Assembly (NCBI GenBank): GCA_002964805.2
Contig: PUDQ02000001.1
Location: 3,744,001 to 3,808,000, forward strand
Direction: 5' to 3'
Source: Trametes villosa
Taxonomy: Eukaryota; Basidiomycota; Agaricomycetes; Polyporales; Polyporaceae
Length of the DNA: 64,000 bases
Shown here: positions 21,781 to 31,663 of the stretch, piece by piece
How positions within the stretch are numbered: the first letter of the stretch is position 1
How the letters are laid out: every line of letters starts with the position of its first letter
The notes under the pieces: model-generated
What the model was told of the DNA's origin: nothing
What the model saw: the letters and a program-made list of their open reading frames with translations, nothing else
The model's database searches: none
Program-made: the position numbers and the translations under genes

Positions 21781-24700
21781 ATGGACGACGAGCACCGCTC
21801 CATAAGCCCATCAGTCGGCACAGACTTCAGCATGAGCTCACGCTCTGTCCTCGACATGCCAGTGGAAGGATCACGCCGAGCTCCAAAGCGATTTAGGGGC
21901 GAAGCATCCGACGTAGAGCCGTTCTTGCGCAAGTATGAAAGGCTCGCCGTCACTCACAACCTCACGGAGAAGGAGAAATGCGAGACCATCGTGGACTACT
22001 GCGGAAGAGTGGTCCGGGAGACGATGGAAGGGTTCCCATCCTACCAGCAGGGCTCATGGACTCAACTCAAGGAAGACATCCGGATCTACTGGAATGCCGA
22101 CCTGGAGTCGAGGCGCTTCCGCATCAAGGACCTACAGCGCTTCGTCACCAAGTACAAGGAGGAACCTATCATGGAGCTACGCGACTGGCGACAGTATCTT
22201 AGGAGCTTTGTCCGCATTGCGGGCTGGCTGAAGGGGAAGAAGAAGATCACGGAGGGAGAGTATGCCTACTATCTGTGGATGGGTCTGCACCGGACCTTCC
22301 GCAAGCGGCTTGAGGCACGGATTCTTCTAGAAGACCCCGAGCATGACATGTCCACACCGTTCACGCCAAAGGCTATCGAGAAAGCAGCCAAGGCTCTACT
22401 TAGCGTAGATCGCTTCGACACAGAACGACTTGGGGCAGACAATGCCTATGCCGATGAATCAGACGACGAAGACTCCGACTACTTCGAGGAGATCACCGGG
22501 ATTGGCCGGAACAGAGGAGAGCGGGACTCACCAATCCCAACGCGCAAGGCCCGGCGGTTTGACGAAGAAGACGATACAAGCGACATCGAGGAGAACGAGA
22601 AGGAGACGAAGAAGAAACACCTCCGCAAGTACGTTTCCGACCAGCAGGAGAAGGCCAGAGAGGAGAAGCCCAAGACTATGCCAGTACCTTCGCCGTCCCG
22701 CAAGCCCGAAGACGTAGAGTTGGATAGCCTCATCAAGCAACTCCATACTCTGCAATTAGACGACCCGCTATACGGTGCTGCATACCTCAAGGCCTGCCGC
22801 ATCGACCCCAACGTACAGAACTGCTTCTACCAGCCAATTCTCAGGCCTCCACCACGGTTCAGCCAGAATGTCTCGCGTGACCTACCGCCGCATATGACTG
22901 GGCCATCCATGGGCCGCCCGCCAATGCCACCGCCACTACCGCCGTCAGGAATTCCAGGGTGCTTCGGGTGTGGCCAGCCAGGTCATGTCATGAACCACTG
23001 CCCTGAGATCCAGAAGTACATATCCAAGGGCCAGGTTATGCGAGACTACCGTGGACGTGTCACCGACAAGGCAGGACAGCTCATTAGGAGACAGGACGGG
23101 GAGAACATCGTTCAAGCCATCGAGCGCGTACTTCCGAAGGTCAACTTCATTGCGTACGGAGGACGAGCAGAGGACTCGGAGGAGGAGTCAGAGGGGGAAG
23201 TAGAGGAGGCTGATGTCATGGTCTCTCAAGTCGAGAGAACCCAACGGAGCACCCGCCCTTATCGCAAACAGGCTTTCGACGGAGTAGGAGTCCCATCCCG
23301 AGCAAAGGAGCAGGAGAAGGACAAGCCGAAGAAGACAGAGACGACCCAGAAGACCACCCCAGTCCACCGGTTCCCCATGCAGCGGCTCATGCCAGTAGAG
23401 ACCCAGCCTATGACGTTCAACCCAGACAACGATGTAGAGATGATCGACGACCGCACTCAACTCCAACGGAAGAGACTAGCCACCACGGAACCAGCTTCCA
23501 CGGACAAGCCTCGTTGGATGCCACGTGCCTCTGATGTCAGCAAGACCATAGACCCTGCAAAGATTGCGGAGAAGCTTCTTGACCTACCAGTCACCCTGCC
23601 AGTACGGGAGATTGCAGGAAGCTCTCGCGAGATTGCCAGTAGCCTTATCGACATGCTCAAGCTGAAGAAGGTTGACACCGTGCCGGCATCATCACTCACA
23701 CCGGCCACACACCTTGTCACATCACGCACGGGCTCACTCATCCGCCTACAAATGGAGTGCAACTTCAAGCCGGTCACTTTCATTGTCGATACAGGGTCTC
23801 AACTCAACATCATCAGCGAGAAGGTCTGCAAGAACATCGTACGCAAGCCAATCAACACGGGCGAAGCCATCACCATGAACGACGCCAACGGAGGCACCGG
23901 CAGGCTTCTCGGATTGGTCGAGGACATTCCCCTGAAGCTCGGACACGTCACCACTTCCATCAGTGCATATGTCGCGGAGAACCCCCCATTTGATGGCCTA
24001 CTCGGACGACCTTGGCAGCAGGCTCACAAGATCGGGATTGAAGAGCGTGAGGACGGTACCCACCTTACCTTCCCAGCGACAAGGGTATATCCCAAGTCGG
24101 AAATGCTCGTCATTCCCCAGCCGACCTCGGAATTCGCACCAGGAGTATACTCTACCATCGTCAAGGAGTGGTCAGCAAACGGAGACAGCAAGGGCCTAAC
24201 CACCGCATCGGACAGCGACAGCGACACGCTCTCGGACGACAGCAGCTCAGACCAGTTTGAAGAGGTCCCTGACCTTACCTCAGACTCAGAGAGCAGCTCA
24301 GAGAGTGACGAGTCTCTGGATACACCATCAGACAGCTCGGAAGATAGCGACAGCCCTTTCATAGACCCCGACTCCAACGACCAGGCATATTCCCAACACA
24401 ACCACAGCTTCAATAGGACCACCCGCACCCGCATCTACTCCCCAGGAGGCGAAACCACGGACACACTCGCCAGGCAGATCAGTAACCTCATGATCCAGGC
24501 AAGGGACACTATGGGAGCCCCTCACCAACCTCGCTTCAATCAAGTTGCATGGACGGGACCAACCACCATCAACGCACACAACTCGCTCATGTTCCGCAAC
24601 ACCAACAACGAGGAGTTCCCAACTCTCCTCCTACCCAATGCGTCCCTCACCAACGGGTTAGGAGCATTCCGCGGACATGTGCTCATCAGTGTCCTTCCCT

Positions 24701-26142
24701 CGCAAACTGTCCAGACAGTGAGAGCCAATGTTGGATCTGTACGAATTGGGAGTGTAATCCCGATGCCACACCACCGCATGCCGTATCTGCCGCCGCCCCC
24801 ACCGCCTTCCCCGCTTATCATCCTCCGGATTGGTATTGGACACATCAACATACCCTTCCTACTGGACACAGGATCCCAGGTAGACTGCATCCGCACAGAC
24901 ATTTTCCGAGCACTCGGAGGATCATTACGACACGCACAGAACCATCTCAGGCTAGTCAACGCCAACGGCCAACCACTCAGATCCCGCGGAGTATGGAGAA
25001 CCCCTGTTACATTCGGAAACATCACCTCGGTAGTCGAACTCCATATCATTGACAACCTCACTACGCCAGGGATACTCGGCCAGCCATGGCAGCACATCAA
25101 CCAGATGTGGTTCCGACACTCGACCGACGGTGTTACTGTTGGAGTACGGTCACTAGACGGAAGGCATACTCACGAGCTTCTAGTCTCATCCCTGCAAGCG
25201 CAACACATGGCATGGGATCAGGCTGCGAAGATGTGTGCATCCATCCACGTGCAAGACCCAGAGATCCCCGTGATGGACTTCTCGGAGACTCATCGAGTAG
25301 CAGAGATGATGACACCAGCAAAGAAAGATATCGGAACCCAAACGGACGGAACGGACACCAGCGCATCACAGGACCAGGCCGAAGAAGACATCGAAGCGGA
25401 CCCGTTCACTCCATCGTACTGCGATCCATGGAAAGTTGACCTCCAGTCACCTCGTGAAACCGGCCCCAGTCCTCTAGCAATAGAGAACCGCATGTACCGG
25501 GACCTCATCATCAAGTATATCGCCGGCCACCGCCATGACCCCGCTGAAGGAAAACCACACATAGAGCTACCAGAAGTTCTATCGGCAGACCGTCTGACAA
25601 TCAACGAGTCCTGGAGAATACGACTGGTGGAAGAAGAGGACATCTTCCTGCTTCGCAACTTCCTCATCAAGGTCAACGGAACATACCGGGAGGGACATGC
25701 CGCACTGCACATGATCTACTTCCCACACTCAACCGACCGTACCCGAGAAGCCCAGGAAGCGGACCGCGCAGCAGCACAGAAGTCAAGCGAATCTCTTGTA
25801 CTCAGCGAACACGACTCGCCGGGACCACAGCGGTCACATTTCTGGCGAGGCGTCACTCAGATGGACATAGAGGAATTCATCGACGAGCTCGAGGAGGACG
25901 AGATCCACGCGCACGCGCAGCGATGGCGGCTACGAACCACTCCGGAACAAGAGGCGCAAGACTCACAAACACTCACCAGCCTCAGTGCAACACTCGACAC
26001 CGACATGGAGACAGCGGATACCGACACAGACGACGAATGGGACGACAGCCTACGCATTAGCAACATATTCGTCAAGAGCATACCCTCGAGATACTCATGG
26101 GACCGAGTCACACCGCCGCCGCCACCGAACTCACCACTCTAA
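21781..26142 (+). CDS. Gag-protease polyprotein with two retropepsin-like domains
   Basis: The frame opens at 21688 with GTG, but the first ATG is 21781, giving 1453 aa. Residues about 1-250 form a helical Gag-like region (VEPFLRKYERLAVTHNLTEKEK, split here: VEPFLRKYE and WRQYLRSFVR). A CCHC zinc knuckle, CFGCGQPGHVMNHC, lies near residue 395. The first protease domain has FIVDTGSQLNIIS near residue 668 and GLLGRPW near 740. An acidic Ser/Asp/Glu-rich linker follows, then a second protease domain with FLLDTGSQVDCIR near residue 1025 and GILGQPW near 1098. Both retain the DTGS catalytic triad and the hydrophobic-hydrophobic-G motif. A 300-residue tail without recognised domains follows. Two proteases in one chain is unusual because retropepsins normally dimerise from single copies. 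Confidence 0.88.
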   Translation: MDDEHRSISPSVGTDFSMSSRSVLDMPVEGSRRAPKRFRGEASDVEPFLRKYERLAVTHNLTEKEKCETIVDYCGRVVRETMEGFPSYQQGSWTQLKEDIRIYWNADLESRRFRIKDLQRFVTKYKEEPIMELRDWRQYLRSFVRIAGWLKGKKKITEGEYAYYLWMGLHRTFRKRLEARILLEDPEHDMSTPFTPKAIEKAAKALLSVDRFDTERLGADNAYADESDDEDSDYFEEITGIGRNRGERDSPIPTRKARRFDEEDDTSDIEENEKETKKKHLRKYVSDQQEKAREEKPKTMPVPSPSRKPEDVELDSLIKQLHTLQLDDPLYGAAYLKACRIDPNVQNCFYQPILRPPPRFSQNVSRDLPPHMTGPSMGRPPMPPPLPPSGIPGCFGCGQPGHVMNHCPEIQKYISKGQVMRDYRGRVTDKAGQLIRRQDGENIVQAIERVLPKVNFIAYGGRAEDSEEESEGEVEEADVMVSQVERTQRSTRPYRKQAFDGVGVPSRAKEQEKDKPKKTETTQKTTPVHRFPMQRLMPVETQPMTFNPDNDVEMIDDRTQLQRKRLATTEPASTDKPRWMPRASDVSKTIDPAKIAEKLLDLPVTLPVREIAGSSREIASSLIDMLKLKKVDTVPASSLTPATHLVTSRTGSLIRLQMECNFKPVTFIVDTGSQLNIISEKVCKNIVRKPINTGEAITMNDANGGTGRLLGLVEDIPLKLGHVTTSISAYVAENPPFDGLLGRPWQQAHKIGIEEREDGTHLTFPATRVYPKSEMLVIPQPTSEFAPGVYSTIVKEWSANGDSKGLTTASDSDSDTLSDDSSSDQFEEVPDLTSDSESSSESDESLDTPSDSSEDSDSPFIDPDSNDQAYSQHNHSFNRTTRTRIYSPGGETTDTLARQISNLMIQARDTMGAPHQPRFNQVAWTGPTTINAHNSLMFRNTNNEEFPTLLLPNASLTNGLGAFRGHVLISVLPSQTVQTVRANVGSVRIGSVIPMPHHRMPYLPPPPPPSPLIILRIGIGHINIPFLLDTGSQVDCIRTDIFRALGGSLRHAQNHLRLVNANGQPLRSRGVWRTPVTFGNITSVVELHIIDNLTTPGILGQPWQHINQMWFRHSTDGVTVGVRSLDGRHTHELLVSSLQAQHMAWDQAAKMCASIHVQDPEIPVMDFSETHRVAEMMTPAKKDIGTQTDGTDTSASQDQAEEDIEADPFTPSYCDPWKVDLQSPRETGPSPLAIENRMYRDLIIKYIAGHRHDPAEGKPHIELPEVLSADRLTINESWRIRLVEEEDIFLLRNFLIKVNGTYREGHAALHMIYFPHSTDRTREAQEADRAAAQKSSESLVLSEHDSPGPQRSHFWRGVTQMDIEEFIDELEEDEIHAHAQRWRLRTTPEQEAQDSQTLTSLSATLDTDMETADTDTDDEWDDSLRISNIFVKSIPSRYSWDRVTPPPPPNSPL

Positions 26143-27577
26143 GGACGACGAGAACACGTACCACGTACCGCAGCAGCCCACACAGTAGCACTTAGCACAC
26201 CTCACACGTGATGACGACGCAGCGCTATATGTTCCATCTGTCCCTGGGTATAGGTCATTACATGTCGTAAGGAGCCGCAGTCTGCCCGAGAGGACGTGCA
26301 GGGGCTCGGTCTAAGTCTATGTTCTGGGGGAATGCTTAGAGAGGGGAAGCACGGATGGCAAGCGAAGGACGTACGAGTGGAGGGGGTGCATGCAAAGATT
26401 AGAAAGGGGCAGCACTCAGCAGTTGGAGGAGCGGCGGATCGCCCAACCACTGGACACCGCCAGATGAAGAAGACCTGAACAACACGATCAGCACAGACGC
26501 GCAGACCAGAACGACAAGAACGTACCAACGATAACCCAATAAAATATCACCACCCCGACCAACCGTTCTTGCCGTGTTGGCACCGTGTACCGCCATCTAC
26601 CACCCACGTCAAGACACAGCCAGAAAAGGGAGACAAGGGACTCACGAGGTCGATCAGTTTGCGGAGGCACCCATCCCAGGACCAGGCTAAGGAGGATGTC
26701 CGCAGAGTGGAGGAATGGCCCAGGAGAAGGAGAAAGTGGACGAAGAAAACGGGCGAGTCGCCGCCGACGCAAGTCTTTCAACAGCCCCAGCGCTCATCAA
26801 GGACGGATTCACACACGGCCACAAGGTTGCACGCCGCATCAGCACCTGACCAGGTCATAGGACCCGGAGATCACCGCAAAGCAAAGAAACATACCAAGTT
26901 TGGACAAAGGATCAGTCGGCGGAGCTCGGACTAGCCCGGCGGAGCACGGACTTACCCGGCGGAGCTCGGCGATAGGCATAGCGCAGCACAAGAAGCACGA
27001 ATGAGATCACGAAGACGTAACAGAAGCCCGAGAAGCCCGATGTCTGCCATACCATAGCCACGAGGGCTTGCGTACTGGAGAATCGGCACGGAGAACCCCG
27101 AGAAGCACAGATCTGCCGAAGAAGAAGGAGTGCCATGTGCGAGCCTAGACCACCCCCCTCAAACCCGACAAACCCGGATCACAAACACAGTTAATCACAC
27201 CCAGACCCGGTCCATCAAAGAACCCCATCCCGCAGTTCCCCGACGTCATACCCAAATGCTTATTCTTCGGTTCCGCCGCGCAGAACACTACCCCGACATA
27301 GCCGACATTCTACCGTGCGCACATGGACCTGGAGTTCAAGTTCATGACTGTGGGGCGAGCAACACCAGGACACCCAGTAGCTCATCAGCAAAGACTGTGG
27401 GGCGGATGGTTCCCCAACGGAAGCCGGTCACCACCCCGAGATCTACAGATTGATCCCCGAACGCCAATCACAAGGAGTCTGAGTTTCAGAAGCACATGTA
27501 TACTCAACGCAGCAGTCTCCCCGGCGCTTCCATCACTCTCCCCGAAACCATCATCACTCTCCCCGACACACTCGATC
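26143..27577 (+). other. Retrotransposon spacer upstream of the extra ORF
   Basis: 1.4 kb of interior sequence with no long sense ORF. A-rich, purine-rich stretches occur at 26700-27130. A sequence near 26936-26971 contains three near-copies of a CCCGGCGGAGCWCGGAC unit. It contains the polypurine-tract copy at 27394. It may serve as an intron or leader for the downstream ORFs. Confidence 0.5.
27394..27408 (+). other. Internal copy of the polypurine tract
   Basis: ACTGTGGGGCGGATG is identical over 15 bp to 31651-31665, which spans the 3' polypurine tract and the first two bases of the 3' LTR. A third partial match, ACTGTGGGGCGAGC, lies at 27347. Candidate central polypurine tract. Confidence 0.5.
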
Positions 27578-28078
27578 ATGTCCGCTCCCGTCCCTGCCGA
27601 GATCCCCGCCTACTACGTCTTCGCCATGGAGGGCTACACCATGCTCGTCTATGACGGCGGGAGGGACGACCACCAGGTGTACCTTCACTCCCACGTCCGA
27701 CTCTTCAACCCGTTCCCCTACGACCGCCCAATCGGCTTCTCCGGCTTCATCAGCCGGATCGTCCAGTACCAGCGGCACTTCGTTGTGCTGTCTGTCATCC
27801 CGCAGCACCTTCCGCACCACGAGGTCCTGCTCGCGGTTCGCTACCAGAAGCTCGGAGGGTTGGTTGGGTGTGTCGCACTCGCCGTCTCCAAAATCCTCGA
27901 CATCACGGGGCACCTCGCACCCCAAAGCACCCACACCGTCCCAGTCCCCGACGCCCTATACCCGCTGGACATCGCCCTTCGAGGAGAGCGCCTGGTATGG
28001 ATGCCGAAGAGTCCGTCAAGCGCGCGGATTGGAGTGTTGTACGTGCAGATTCCGCATACGCCGCTTTCACCAGCTTAG
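27578..28078 (+). CDS. Extra retrotransposon ORF between gag-pro and pol, unknown function
   Basis: 166 aa from ATG 27578 (MSAPVPAEIPAYYVF...). The frame is open upstream to 27323, but that part looks like leader. I recognise no family. The product looks like a compact globular domain with alternating hydrophobic strands (YYVFAMEGYTMLVYDG, HFVVLSVIPQHL, EVLLAVRYQKL, LVGCVALAVSKIL), no zinc ligands and no clear transmembrane helix. It ends 30 bp before the frame that carries pol reopens, in the same phase, with stop codons between. Additional ORFs in gypsy elements can be env-like, antisense or captured host genes; this is none of the first two by inspection. It might also be a decayed host fragment, but the open frame in a young element suggests a function. 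Confidence 0.55.
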   Translation: MSAPVPAEIPAYYVFAMEGYTMLVYDGGRDDHQVYLHSHVRLFNPFPYDRPIGFSGFISRIVQYQRHFVVLSVIPQHLPHHEVLLAVRYQKLGGLVGCVALAVSKILDITGHLAPQSTHTVPVPDALYPLDIALRGERLVWMPKSPSSARIGVLYVQIPHTPLSPA

Positions 28079-28237
28079 CATGTCTACAGCCGGCAGAAGT
28101 AGCTATGCATGTCATCATGGACTCTGTACAATATATGTATGACTCTGCGCTGTCCCTGCTACGACGTTAAACTGGCTACCCGCATCACGCGACACACACC
28201 CAAGTCACACAACGAACCAATCAGCAAATCACGCACC

Positions 28238-31200
28238 ATGGAGAGACGTCCGATAGTCTTTCTGATCATTGAGGACCCGAGCGACCTCCTCGATGAGCCA
28301 CACGCAAGCCCGCAACCACAACAAGTCTTAGGCGCCACATACAAACCTGTCGACCGCCGAGTCAAGCCCATACCGGGAGTATTCCCAGAAGATGCACGTG
28401 TTACTCGCCAGTTCCCAGAAGACCCGCTAGACACGTTGCCGCCGCTGCCGAAGCGACCGCCAGACTTCGTTCCTACCGCCAAGATCACCATGGAGAGAGT
28501 AGAGGAGATGAAGATCAACAAGGACGGATTTCTATGGCCCGAAGAAGAGAAACTATTCAAGCACATCTTTCGACTCAACGAACGGGTACTCGCATTTGAG
28601 GAGTCCGACCGCGGAACCTTTCGTGAAGACTACTTCTCACCGTACATCATACCCACCATCCCGCACGTACCCTGGGTCGAGAAGAACATACCCATTCCAC
28701 CCGGAATCCGTGAGCAAGTTATCGAGTTAATGAAGGGAAAGCTAGAGGCAGGAGTTTATGAGCGATGCCAGTCATCATATCGCTCTAAGTGGTTTTGTGT
28801 GTTGAAGAAGAACGGGAAGCTTCGACTAGTCCACGACCTCCAGCCACTCAACGCAGTCACCATCCGAGATGCAGGACTACCACCAAGTCTTGACGACTTT
28901 GTGGAACCATTCGCCGGACGACAGTGCTACACCGTACTCGACCTCTTCTGGGCATTCGACGCACGCAAACTCGACCCAATCAGCCGCGACCTGACAGCCT
29001 TCCAGTCACCACTCGGACTGCTACGGCTAACATCTATGCCTATGGGTTTCACAAACTCACCCGCCGAGTTCCAAGCCTGTATGACATTCGTTCTTCAAGA
29101 CGAAATCCCTCACACTGCCAACGTGTTCATTGACGACCTGCCCATCAAGGGCCCCGCTACGCAATATCCCGATGCACAAGGAAACCCGGAGACACTCCCA
29201 GAAAACCCAGGCATACGCCGGTTTATATGGGAGCACGCCAACGACGTACACCGCATACTACACCGAGTCGGACACGCCGGAATCACATTCTCAGGACTCA
29301 AGGCCCAGATCTGCCGACCAGACGTCATCATTGTTGGACAGAAGTGCACCCCGGAAGGACGGATGCCCGAAGACGACAAAGTGGAAAAGATCCAGAACTG
29401 GCCACCACCCAAGACCGTCAAGGACGTCCGAGGCTTCATCGGCCTTTGCGGCACGGTTAGGATATGGATCAAGGATTTCTCAGAGAGGGTCAGACCCTTA
29501 AGAGAGCTTACGCTCAACGGAGCTGAGTTTATATGGGACGAGAGAAGACAGGAAGCATTCGAGGAGTTGAAGGAGATAGTAGCCTCAGCGCCAGCCCTAC
29601 GACCAATCAACTACACATCCGACAGCCCGGTCATCCTATCAGTTGACTCAAGCAAGTATGCTGTAGGCTTTATCCTCTCACAGATTGATGAAGAAGGCCG
29701 CCGGAGACCCGCACGATATGGATCATTGCCGATGAACTCAACCGAGGCGAACTACAGTCAACCAAAGCTGGAACTGTATGGACTATACCGCGCACTCAGG
29801 AGATGGAGACTATACCTAGTAGGAGTCAAGACCCTGCACGTCGAGGTGGACGCTAAGTACATCAAAGGCATGCTCAACGAGCCTGACCTTCAGCCGAACG
29901 CTACAATCAACCGATGGATACAAGGCATACTACTTTTCGACTTCAAGCTTATCCACGTCCCCGCCGCTCAGCACAAAGGACCAGATGCACTATCCCGAAG
30001 ACCCCTAGGAGAAGGAGAGCAGGACGAAGAAGACAGAGAGGACGAATGGTTGGACAACATCGCCCTCTACGCCGGACTCACACCAGAACGCGCACGCAGG
30101 GAGTTCAAGTCACGCCAGTTTAACACCCCACCAGAAATGTCCAGGGCTCTCATCACCACTACCACCACTCAAGATGTGACCCTGCAGAACATTTTCCAAT
30201 TTCTGGACACCCTTGAACTTCCTGACTTCCCTACTACGGCTGCACGCTTCAAGTTCCTGAGGAAATGCCAGCAATACTTCGTGAAGGAAGGACGGTTGTA
30301 TCGCCGATACCCACGCCGCATGCCTGTACGGGTTATTCTCAACCAGGACGAACGACTACGCATTCTCAAAGAGGCACATGATGACTTAGGACATAGAGGA
30401 GAGCAAGCCACATTCGAGACCATCAGGCTTCGCTTCTTCTGGCCCTTCTACCACTCCGACATCCGCCAATACGTCAGCTCATGCCGAGAATGCCAAATCC
30501 GAAGCACCAAGAAAGTCGAGGTCCCCCTCATCATATCCACCCCAGTAGACCTGTTCTACAAAGTACACATGGATGTCATGTTCATGCCGAAAGCAAGAGG
30601 ATATACCTGTATCATCGCATGTCGGGACGACCTGTCTGGAGTCACAGAAACACGGGCCTTACGGAGTGCAAACTCAAAAGAAGTCGCCAAGTTCTTCTGG
30701 GAGCAGATCATATGTCGCTACGGAGCCGTTCACCACGTTATCACCGACAACGGTTCAGAATTCAAAGGCGCATTTGAAGCTCTAGTCAACAAGTACGGGA
30801 TCCACCACATCCGCATCTCCCCGTACAACTCCAAAGCCAACGGAGTAGTTGAACGCGGTCACTTCATACTCCGTGAATCCCTTGTCAAGGCCTGTGAAGG
30901 AGAAATATCCCGGTGGCCAGAACTACTACCCCACGCACAGTTCGCAGACAGGATCACCATTCGACAAACAACCGGTTTCAGCCCTTACTTCTTATTGCAC
31001 GGAGTCCATCCCACCCTGCCCATGGATCTACGAGAATACACATTCATGGTGCAAGGATTCCACCAAGGCATGTCCCACTCTGACCTCCTGGCACTACGCA
31101 TCCGCCAGTTGGAAAGGAGACCACAAGATGTAGCGCACGCAGCAGACGTACTCCGGAAAACCCGCATCTCATCCAAGGAGCACTTTGAGGCAAGGTTTGC

Positions 31201-31621
31201 CCATAGGTTGAGGAAGAAAGCCTTTGAACCAGGAGACCTTGTCCTCGTCAGGAACACTGCCGTTGAACGGGAGATGAACCGCAAACACAAACCCCGCTAC
31301 TTAGGACCATATGAAGTAGTGCGGCGGACCTACAACGGCGCATATGTCATCAAAGAGCTCAATGGAGAGGTATCAAGGGAAAGTGTTGCTGCATTCAGGC
31401 TTCTAGCATACGACTCAGCTGGAAGAAGTTTGGACGGCATTGCCACAGACCCAATCAGTATGATAGGGGAAAGCGCATCCCGGAGACAAGCAGCCGAAGA
31501 ACAGGAGGAGATAGAATGGGATGATGAAGAACCAGAAGACGAGCAGGACCTAGACGAAGAAGACGACTCAGACCTCGAGGATATTCCAGTGAGCCGACGC
31601 ACCCGAAGCCATTTTCATTAG
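28238..31621 (+). CDS. Pol polyprotein: reverse transcriptase, RNase H, integrase
   Basis: 1127 aa from ATG 28238 (the frame is open from 28109). RT: LVHDLQPLNAVT near residue 197, first catalytic Asp in TVLDLFWAFDA, and the catalytic FIDD (FIDDLPIKG) near 296, in place of the common YxDD. RNase H: SVDSSKYAVGF, QPKLELYGL and VEVDAKYIKGM supply D, E and D. Integrase: HHCC finger (HDDLGHRG ... CRECQ) near 713, then the DDE residues in MDVMF, TDNGSEF and NGVVERGH. A GPY-type motif (YLGPYEVV) lies near 1024; no chromodomain is visible and the tail is acidic. RT before integrase makes it Ty3/gypsy. There is no overlap with gag-pro, so expression cannot be by simple frameshifting; a spliced or internally initiated RNA is needed. 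Confidence 0.93.
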   Translation: MERRPIVFLIIEDPSDLLDEPHASPQPQQVLGATYKPVDRRVKPIPGVFPEDARVTRQFPEDPLDTLPPLPKRPPDFVPTAKITMERVEEMKINKDGFLWPEEEKLFKHIFRLNERVLAFEESDRGTFREDYFSPYIIPTIPHVPWVEKNIPIPPGIREQVIELMKGKLEAGVYERCQSSYRSKWFCVLKKNGKLRLVHDLQPLNAVTIRDAGLPPSLDDFVEPFAGRQCYTVLDLFWAFDARKLDPISRDLTAFQSPLGLLRLTSMPMGFTNSPAEFQACMTFVLQDEIPHTANVFIDDLPIKGPATQYPDAQGNPETLPENPGIRRFIWEHANDVHRILHRVGHAGITFSGLKAQICRPDVIIVGQKCTPEGRMPEDDKVEKIQNWPPPKTVKDVRGFIGLCGTVRIWIKDFSERVRPLRELTLNGAEFIWDERRQEAFEELKEIVASAPALRPINYTSDSPVILSVDSSKYAVGFILSQIDEEGRRRPARYGSLPMNSTEANYSQPKLELYGLYRALRRWRLYLVGVKTLHVEVDAKYIKGMLNEPDLQPNATINRWIQGILLFDFKLIHVPAAQHKGPDALSRRPLGEGEQDEEDREDEWLDNIALYAGLTPERARREFKSRQFNTPPEMSRALITTTTTQDVTLQNIFQFLDTLELPDFPTTAARFKFLRKCQQYFVKEGRLYRRYPRRMPVRVILNQDERLRILKEAHDDLGHRGEQATFETIRLRFFWPFYHSDIRQYVSSCRECQIRSTKKVEVPLIISTPVDLFYKVHMDVMFMPKARGYTCIIACRDDLSGVTETRALRSANSKEVAKFFWEQIICRYGAVHHVITDNGSEFKGAFEALVNKYGIHHIRISPYNSKANGVVERGHFILRESLVKACEGEISRWPELLPHAQFADRITIRQTTGFSPYFLLHGVHPTLPMDLREYTFMVQGFHQGMSHSDLLALRIRQLERRPQDVAHAADVLRKTRISSKEHFEARFAHRLRKKAFEPGDLVLVRNTAVEREMNRKHKPRYLGPYEVVRRTYNGAYVIKELNGEVSRESVAAFRLLAYDSAGRSLDGIATDPISMIGESASRRQAAEEQEEIEWDDEEPEDEQDLDEEDDSDLEDIPVSRRTRSHFH

Positions 31622-31650
31622 CTAGAGTAGCGACCGAGGACGGCCGTGAA

Positions 31651-31663
31651 ACTGTGGGGCGGA
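31651..31663 (+). other. 3' polypurine tract
   Basis: GTGGGGCGGA lies directly against the 3' LTR start at 31664, the place where plus-strand priming is expected. It is interrupted by one C. Confidence 0.65.
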
